The notes beneath the pieces are model-generated. The model was not told the DNA's origin, made no database searches, and saw nothing but the letters and a program-made list of their open reading frames with translations. Below are positions 3,951 to 6,637 of a DNA stretch of 6,637 bases, one piece after another. Origin of the DNA: Candidatus Nitrosopumilus sp. (GTDB lineage Archaea > Thermoproteota > Nitrososphaeria > Nitrososphaerales > Nitrosopumilaceae); NCBI GenBank assembly GCA_013002265.1, contig JABDKK010000130.1, forward strand, positions 1 to 6,637, in the 5' to 3' direction. Positions within the stretch are counted from its first letter, which is position 1. Every line of letters begins with the position of its first letter. A program made the translations under genes and the position numbers.

Positions 3951-4340
3951 TCCCCAACTTATGATGTTTTTTGGCATGACTTTTAAGAATGGGGCCTCGT
4001 TTTCTCCCCAAGGATCCTTTCTTACCCACTCAAATTTTTGATAAAAAATATCATAAATTCTTTTAAACTCCAAACCATTTTCAATTATCTCAGACATTCC
4101 TTGAATGCAAACTGCTTTGTGCCCTCCTGTCTTGTAAATATCAATTACAACGCTGGTATTTGGATTTGATTTTATGTTTTCATATGTTTTGGTTTTATAG
4201 TCTGTAGCAACAAATACTGCATTTTCAAAATACACAAACGATACTGGTTTTACATGTGGGATTTCATTATGTGATGTAGCGATTCTTGCCTCTTCTCGTG
4301 ATTCTAGAAAATTAATCTCTTTTTTAGTAAACTCTTTCAA
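3942..4340 (-). CDS. Pyridoxamine 5'-phosphate oxidase-like flavin/F420-binding protein
   Basis: This 132-residue protein has the split-barrel fold of the PNPOx-like superfamily, probably cytoplasmic and binding FMN or F420. Typical parts are EEARIATSHNEIPHVKPVSF (16-35, first strands), a phosphate-binding-type stretch TKTYENIKSNPNTSVVID (50-67), GHKAVCIQGMSEII (73-86) and the C-terminal VMPKNIISWGLG (121-132). The substrate is not deducible: the family includes F420-dependent reductases, heme-utilisation proteins and true oxidases. The TTG start overlaps the TGA of the upstream 92-residue gene (TTGA, 4337-4340), so the two are surely co-transcribed and probably translationally coupled. The 3' end overlaps a pseudogene on the other strand. 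A T6 run on the minus strand at 3884-3879 may end the operon. Confidence 0.85.
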   Translation of the reverse strand: MKEFTKKEINFLESREEARIATSHNEIPHVKPVSFVYFENAVFVATDYKTKTYENIKSNPNTSVVIDIYKTGGHKAVCIQGMSEIIENGLEFKRIYDIFYQKFEWVRKDPWGENEAPFLKVMPKNIISWGLG

Positions 4341-4615
4341 TTGAATATTCGTTCTCTAATTTCAGGAATGTGTTTGTATACAATATCTCTTACTCTCATT
4401 TGATCCTCAGCTGTTGGTATCTCTTTTTGTGCACTAAGAATAGCTCCACCCATACCCAGTGCCATTCCCATTACAATACCATAAACGAATTCTTTTGGAT
4501 TTTCAACTTTAAAGGTCTCTTTATTTTCCTTTATCTCCTCAAGATATGAGGGAATTGTAGACATTGCACCATTGATAGTTTGTACTATTATCATATCTAA
4601 TTGATCTTCACCCAT
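4337..4615 (-). CDS. Conserved-looking small protein of unknown function, operon with PNPOx-like gene
   Basis: This 92-residue protein is not recognised by name. It has an acidic N-terminal part (1-35), a Gly-rich hydrophobic segment EFVYGIVMGMALGMGGAILS (42-61) that may be one membrane helix or a helix-packing GxxxG motif, and a charged C-terminal helix (TAEDQMRVRDIVYKHIPEIR). It has no Cys. ATG 4615 is supported by a TATA-like TTTATTA (4644-4638) at -29 to -23. Its TGA overlaps the TTG start of the flavoprotein gene, suggesting the two products work together, perhaps at the membrane. Confidence 0.75.
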   Translation of the reverse strand: MGEDQLDMIIVQTINGAMSTIPSYLEEIKENKETFKVENPKEFVYGIVMGMALGMGGAILSAQKEIPTAEDQMRVRDIVYKHIPEIRERIFN

Positions 4616-4637
4616 ACTATTTTCATTTCATATTTGC

Positions 4638-4665
4638 TAATAAATTTGTGCCTAAGATTAATAAT
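4638..4665. promoter_or_regulatory. Divergent promoter pair
   Basis: TTTATTA (4644-4638, minus strand) serves ATG 4615. TTAATAAT (4658-4665, plus strand) lies at -29 to -22 from ATG 4687. The two boxes are back to back in a 71-base gap, so the two transcripts may share one regulator; no clear operator palindrome is visible. Confidence 0.45.
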
Positions 4666-4686
4666 CCAGTCCTGATGAGATTATCT

Positions 4687-5088
4687 ATGTTCTTATATTT
4701 TACTACTAACGAGGCAAATGCGGCACTGCCTGATGTAATTAAAAAATTTGAGTTTGCATTGGGAAGAAAAAATGAGGTTGCAAAAATTGAACAGAAATTA
4801 CAGGTTAGTGTATCCACTACAAATTCATTTGAAGAGTACGTTACACTAAAACAGAAACTAAATTCTGCAATAACAAAATTCTATGAGGCAATTGAAATTT
4901 TGGAGAATACTGGTGTTGTTGTAAAAAGTATTGAACAGGGATTACTGGATTTTCCTGCCAAGAGATTCGACGAGGAGGTATGGCTATGTTGGAAATATGG
5001 GGAAACAGAAATTAAATTCTGGCATGAAAAAGATTCAGGGTTTATGGGAAGAAAACCCATTGAAGTAAGTGATGAATCTCTAGTTTGA
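4687..5088 (+). CDS. DUF2203 family protein
   Basis: This 133-residue cytoplasmic protein matches DUF2203. It has the N-terminal YFTTNEANAALPDVI (4-18), a long helical middle (20-75), and the conserved C-terminal block GLLDFPAKRFDEEVWLCWKYG (85-105) with EIKFWHEKDSGFMGRKP (108-124). The Trp, His and Arg of that block suggest a binding or catalytic site, but no function is established. The frame is open from GTG/ATG codons at 4648 and 4675, but the family normally begins just before the YFT motif. ATG 4687 is also at the right distance from a TATA-like box; 4675 is possible. Confidence 0.85.
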   Translation: MFLYFTTNEANAALPDVIKKFEFALGRKNEVAKIEQKLQVSVSTTNSFEEYVTLKQKLNSAITKFYEAIEILENTGVVVKSIEQGLLDFPAKRFDEEVWLCWKYGETEIKFWHEKDSGFMGRKPIEVSDESLV

Positions 5089-5132
5089 TTGTAAAATTTC
5101 ATGTTCTACTCTAAAATTATCCTAAGAATTGG

Positions 5133-5315
5133 CTAGTTGATGAACAAACTCGTCTCTTTACTATTTCCTTCATTCTTTATGAAAAATTGTATCTCGTCAA
5201 CATCTTTTATCAAAAAGCAGAGATTCTCTTTTACTGATGAGCAGAGTTTTTTAATTTTTGGTTTATCAATGTCATCAAAAGCATATTTTTGTTTTCTGTT
5301 ATTTGGGGACAACAA
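5133..5315 (-). CDS. Small Lys/Asp-rich hypothetical protein, in frame after the zinc-ribbon gene
   Basis: A 60-residue frame from TTG 5315 reads NRKQKYAFDDIDKPKIKKLC, then VKENLCFLIKDVDEIQFFIK. Its mix of charged and hydrophobic residues looks more like a protein than the Phe/Ser-rich plus-strand frame over the same bases. It has no recognised family, Shine-Dalgarno or TATA box at the start. The frame is open back to the TAA of the 72-residue gene (5343-5345) and in the same reading phase, so it could also be a former C-terminal extension cut off by a nonsense change. Tentative. Confidence 0.35.
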   Translation of the reverse strand: MLSPNNRKQKYAFDDIDKPKIKKLCSSVKENLCFLIKDVDEIQFFIKNEGNSKETSLFIN

Positions 5316-5342
5316 AGGACAATGTTCTGATAAAGATGGTGA

Positions 5343-5561
5343 TTAGGAATTAATCTTTTTTTTGATTCTTTTTTTATCTCTACAAATTCCGCAAAGATAG
5401 TTTTTCTTAAAATCCAAAATTTGTTTATCAAATGATTTTGACTGGTAAAACTTTTCTGAGCATTTCATTCCTCCAGGAACTTTCTTTTTACAATTTGAAC
5501 AATTCAAATCTAATTCAAATCTTATGCTTTTTTCATTTTCTCCAATTTTTCCAATAATCAC
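5343..5561 (-). CDS. Small zinc-ribbon-like protein
   Basis: This 72-residue protein has C21-x2-C24-x9-C34 and C57-x2-C60 (NCSNCKKKVPGGMKC and LCGICRDKK), a plausible treble-clef or zinc-ribbon site, and a very basic tail (RDKKRIKKKINS) that may contact nucleic acid. It is not recognised as a named family. The GTG at 5561 is supported by a TATA box TTTATA (5590-5585, minus strand) at -29 to -24. It is divergent from the UbiA gene, with 86 bases between the start codons. Confidence 0.68.
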   Translation of the reverse strand: MIIGKIGENEKSIRFELDLNCSNCKKKVPGGMKCSEKFYQSKSFDKQILDFKKNYLCGICRDKKRIKKKINS

Positions 5562-5584
5562 AGGTAAAAATCATATATTTTTGC

Positions 5585-5625
5585 TATAAAAAATGGCCTA
5601 AAATACATACTCATGAATATTATAG
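5585..5625. promoter_or_regulatory. Divergent promoters of the zinc-ribbon and UbiA genes
   Basis: TTTATA (5590-5585, minus) is 24-29 bases before GTG 5561. AATATTATAG (5616-5625, plus) is 23-32 bases before ATG 5648. Both spacings fit leaderless mRNAs. No shared palindrome was seen between them. Confidence 0.45.
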
Positions 5626-5647
5626 TGAAAAATTATACTTACTTGAG

Positions 5648-6544
5648 ATGCTGTCTGTCTGGTTTCGTGTAATACGGGTAAGGTTTCTTTTAGCCTCAAT
5701 TATTGCCGTATCAGTTGGGTTGGCATTGAATTGGTGGCAACTATCTTCAATTGATTTCTTTGATGCTGTTTTAATATTTGCAGGAGTTTTGGCACTTCAT
5801 GCAAGCGTTGACCTGCTCAATGATTTTTGGGATTTCAAACGTGGCATTGACACAAAAACTACTAGGACAAAGATGAGTGGAGGAACTGGCGTACTGCCTG
5901 AAGGATTACTCAAACCCTCTTCAGTGTATAGGGCCGGAATTGCATTTTTAATAATTGGGACTACCATTGGAGGATATTTTGTACTGACAGATGGGATAGC
6001 TATTGCAATGATATTGGGATTTGCAATCCTTTCTATCTACTTTTATTCCACTAAAATTGTTGATTCAGGACTGGGTGAATTTTTTGTTGCAGTTAAAGGC
6101 TCTATGATTGTTGTTGGAACATACTTTATCCAATCTGGCCAAATTACTGTAGAGTCTATTCTTGCAGGAGTTGTTGTTGGTGCATTATCTTCTTTGGTTT
6201 TATTCATTGCATCTTTTCCAGATCATGATGCTGATAAATCAAAAGGAAGGAAAACTCTAGTTATCTGTGTTGGAAAAGAAAAAGCAACAAAATTATTCTG
6301 GGTATTTCCTCTAGTCTCGTATTCTGCAATAGTTATTGGTGTAACTGCAAATTTATTTCCATTAGTGTCATTGATTGTTTTTTTTTCCATTCCTCTACTG
6401 ATAAAATCAGGATTTGGCTTGAAAAAAAATTACAGTTCTACTGATAAACTCATTCCCTTTATGTCATCGACGTTGTTGTTTGGCCGAATCACGGGAATCT
6501 TATTTGCAGCAAGTTTCCTGATTGGAACCCAAGTCACAAGATAG
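5648..6544 (+). CDS. UbiA family prenyltransferase, MenA-like
   Basis: This 298-residue membrane enzyme transfers a polyprenyl chain to an aromatic acceptor, using diphosphate and Mg2+. Both Asp-rich motifs of UbiA enzymes are present: NDFWDFKRGID (58-68) in the first cytoplasmic loop, and DHDADKSKGRKTL (192-204) in the second. About eight to nine hydrophobic helices are seen (for example 11-27, 38-54, 96-112, 116-133, 150-162, 170-188, 218-236 and 239-253). The form NDxxDFxxGxD with DxxxDxxxGRKTL fits MenA (1,4-dihydroxy-2-naphthoate prenyltransferase) best, and thus menaquinone synthesis. Other archaeal UbiA enzymes (digeranylgeranylglyceryl phosphate synthase, heme O synthase) are less likely but not excluded. 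ATG 5648 starts just before the first helix, with a TATA box at the leaderless distance. Confidence 0.88.
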   Translation: MLSVWFRVIRVRFLLASIIAVSVGLALNWWQLSSIDFFDAVLIFAGVLALHASVDLLNDFWDFKRGIDTKTTRTKMSGGTGVLPEGLLKPSSVYRAGIAFLIIGTTIGGYFVLTDGIAIAMILGFAILSIYFYSTKIVDSGLGEFFVAVKGSMIVVGTYFIQSGQITVESILAGVVVGALSSLVLFIASFPDHDADKSKGRKTLVICVGKEKATKLFWVFPLVSYSAIVIGVTANLFPLVSLIVFFSIPLLIKSGFGLKKNYSSTDKLIPFMSSTLLFGRITGILFAASFLIGTQVTR

Positions 6545-6571
6545 TTTCACAATAATTTAATTTAAAGTCCC

Positions 6572-6637
6572 TCATCTAATTGCCTCAAGATATGATTGGC
6601 ATGGCATATGTATCAAGGGAATATTTGATGCTGTGAA
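6572..6637 (-). other. Possible 3' end of a minus-strand gene at the window edge
   Basis: On the minus strand a frame enters from the edge and reads FTASNIPLIHMPCQSYLEAI, then Arg and TGA (6574-6572). A second minus frame also stays open to a TGA at 6587-6585. The plus strand has only very short frames with starts here. The stretch is too short to name a product or be sure of the frame. Confidence 0.2.

Noticed and set aside
4648..4686. Upstream start for the DUF2203 protein
   Set aside because: It adds 13 residues before the usual family start and overlaps the divergent promoter region.
4881..5102. 73-codon minus-strand open frame
   Set aside because: It is an antisense shadow of the conserved C-terminal DUF2203 block.
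5137..5346. 69-codon plus-strand frame rich in Phe and Ser
   Set aside because: Its composition is typical of the antisense of a Lys/Asp/Glu-rich frame, and it has no promoter. The minus-strand reading is more protein-like.

Overview
The window looks like a piece of an ammonia-oxidising archaeon genome (Nitrososphaerota/Thaumarchaeota, Nitrosopumilus or Nitrosarchaeum type). The reasons are the high A+T content, promoters with TATA-like boxes about 20-30 bases before start codons (leaderless mRNAs), frequent TTG/GTG starts, T-run terminators, many tiny Cys-rich proteins, and protein families typical of that group: an AsnC-type HTH joined to a TRASH metal domain, DoxX, DUF4396, a PNPOx-like flavoprotein, DUF2203 and a UbiA prenyltransferase. 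The assignment rests on recognition only; no search was run.

Region 1 (1-2147) is the most interesting part. A leaderless HTH-TRASH regulator (131-598, +) converges with a DUF4396 membrane protein (595-1074, -). The long gap to the DoxX gene (1718-2140, +) is not empty. It holds two small minus-strand genes (54 and 47 codons) that overlap by ATGA, the second preceded by a Shine-Dalgarno sequence. All three transcription units (DUF4396, the small-gene pair, DoxX) carry the same perfect palindrome TTTACAATTGTAAA at a nearly constant distance (about 45 bases) from the start codon. In each, it is followed by GT, 16 bases ending in TATC, and 20-21 bases to the start. This looks like a compact regulon, plausibly a metal or redox stress cassette: the palindrome core fits the TACAnnTGTA copper-repressor box known from bacteria, and a TRASH-domain regulator lies next door. 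The link between that regulator and the palindrome is inference.

Region 2 (2148-3950) is a decay zone. It contains remains of an endonuclease/exonuclease/phosphatase gene with a frameshift at an A9 tract, unidentified coding debris, a small exported protein with a textbook Shine-Dalgarno sequence, a possibly broken zinc-finger gene just upstream of it, a 36-residue Cys/His microprotein, and a degraded response-regulator receiver domain.

Region 3 (3942-6544) is ordinary. A two-gene minus-strand operon (92-residue unknown, then PNPOx-like flavoprotein) is joined by a TTGA stop/start overlap. It is divergent from a DUF2203 gene. A 72-residue zinc-binding protein (-) is divergent from a MenA-like UbiA prenyltransferase (+). 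No rRNA, tRNA, CRISPR array or transposase was recognised.
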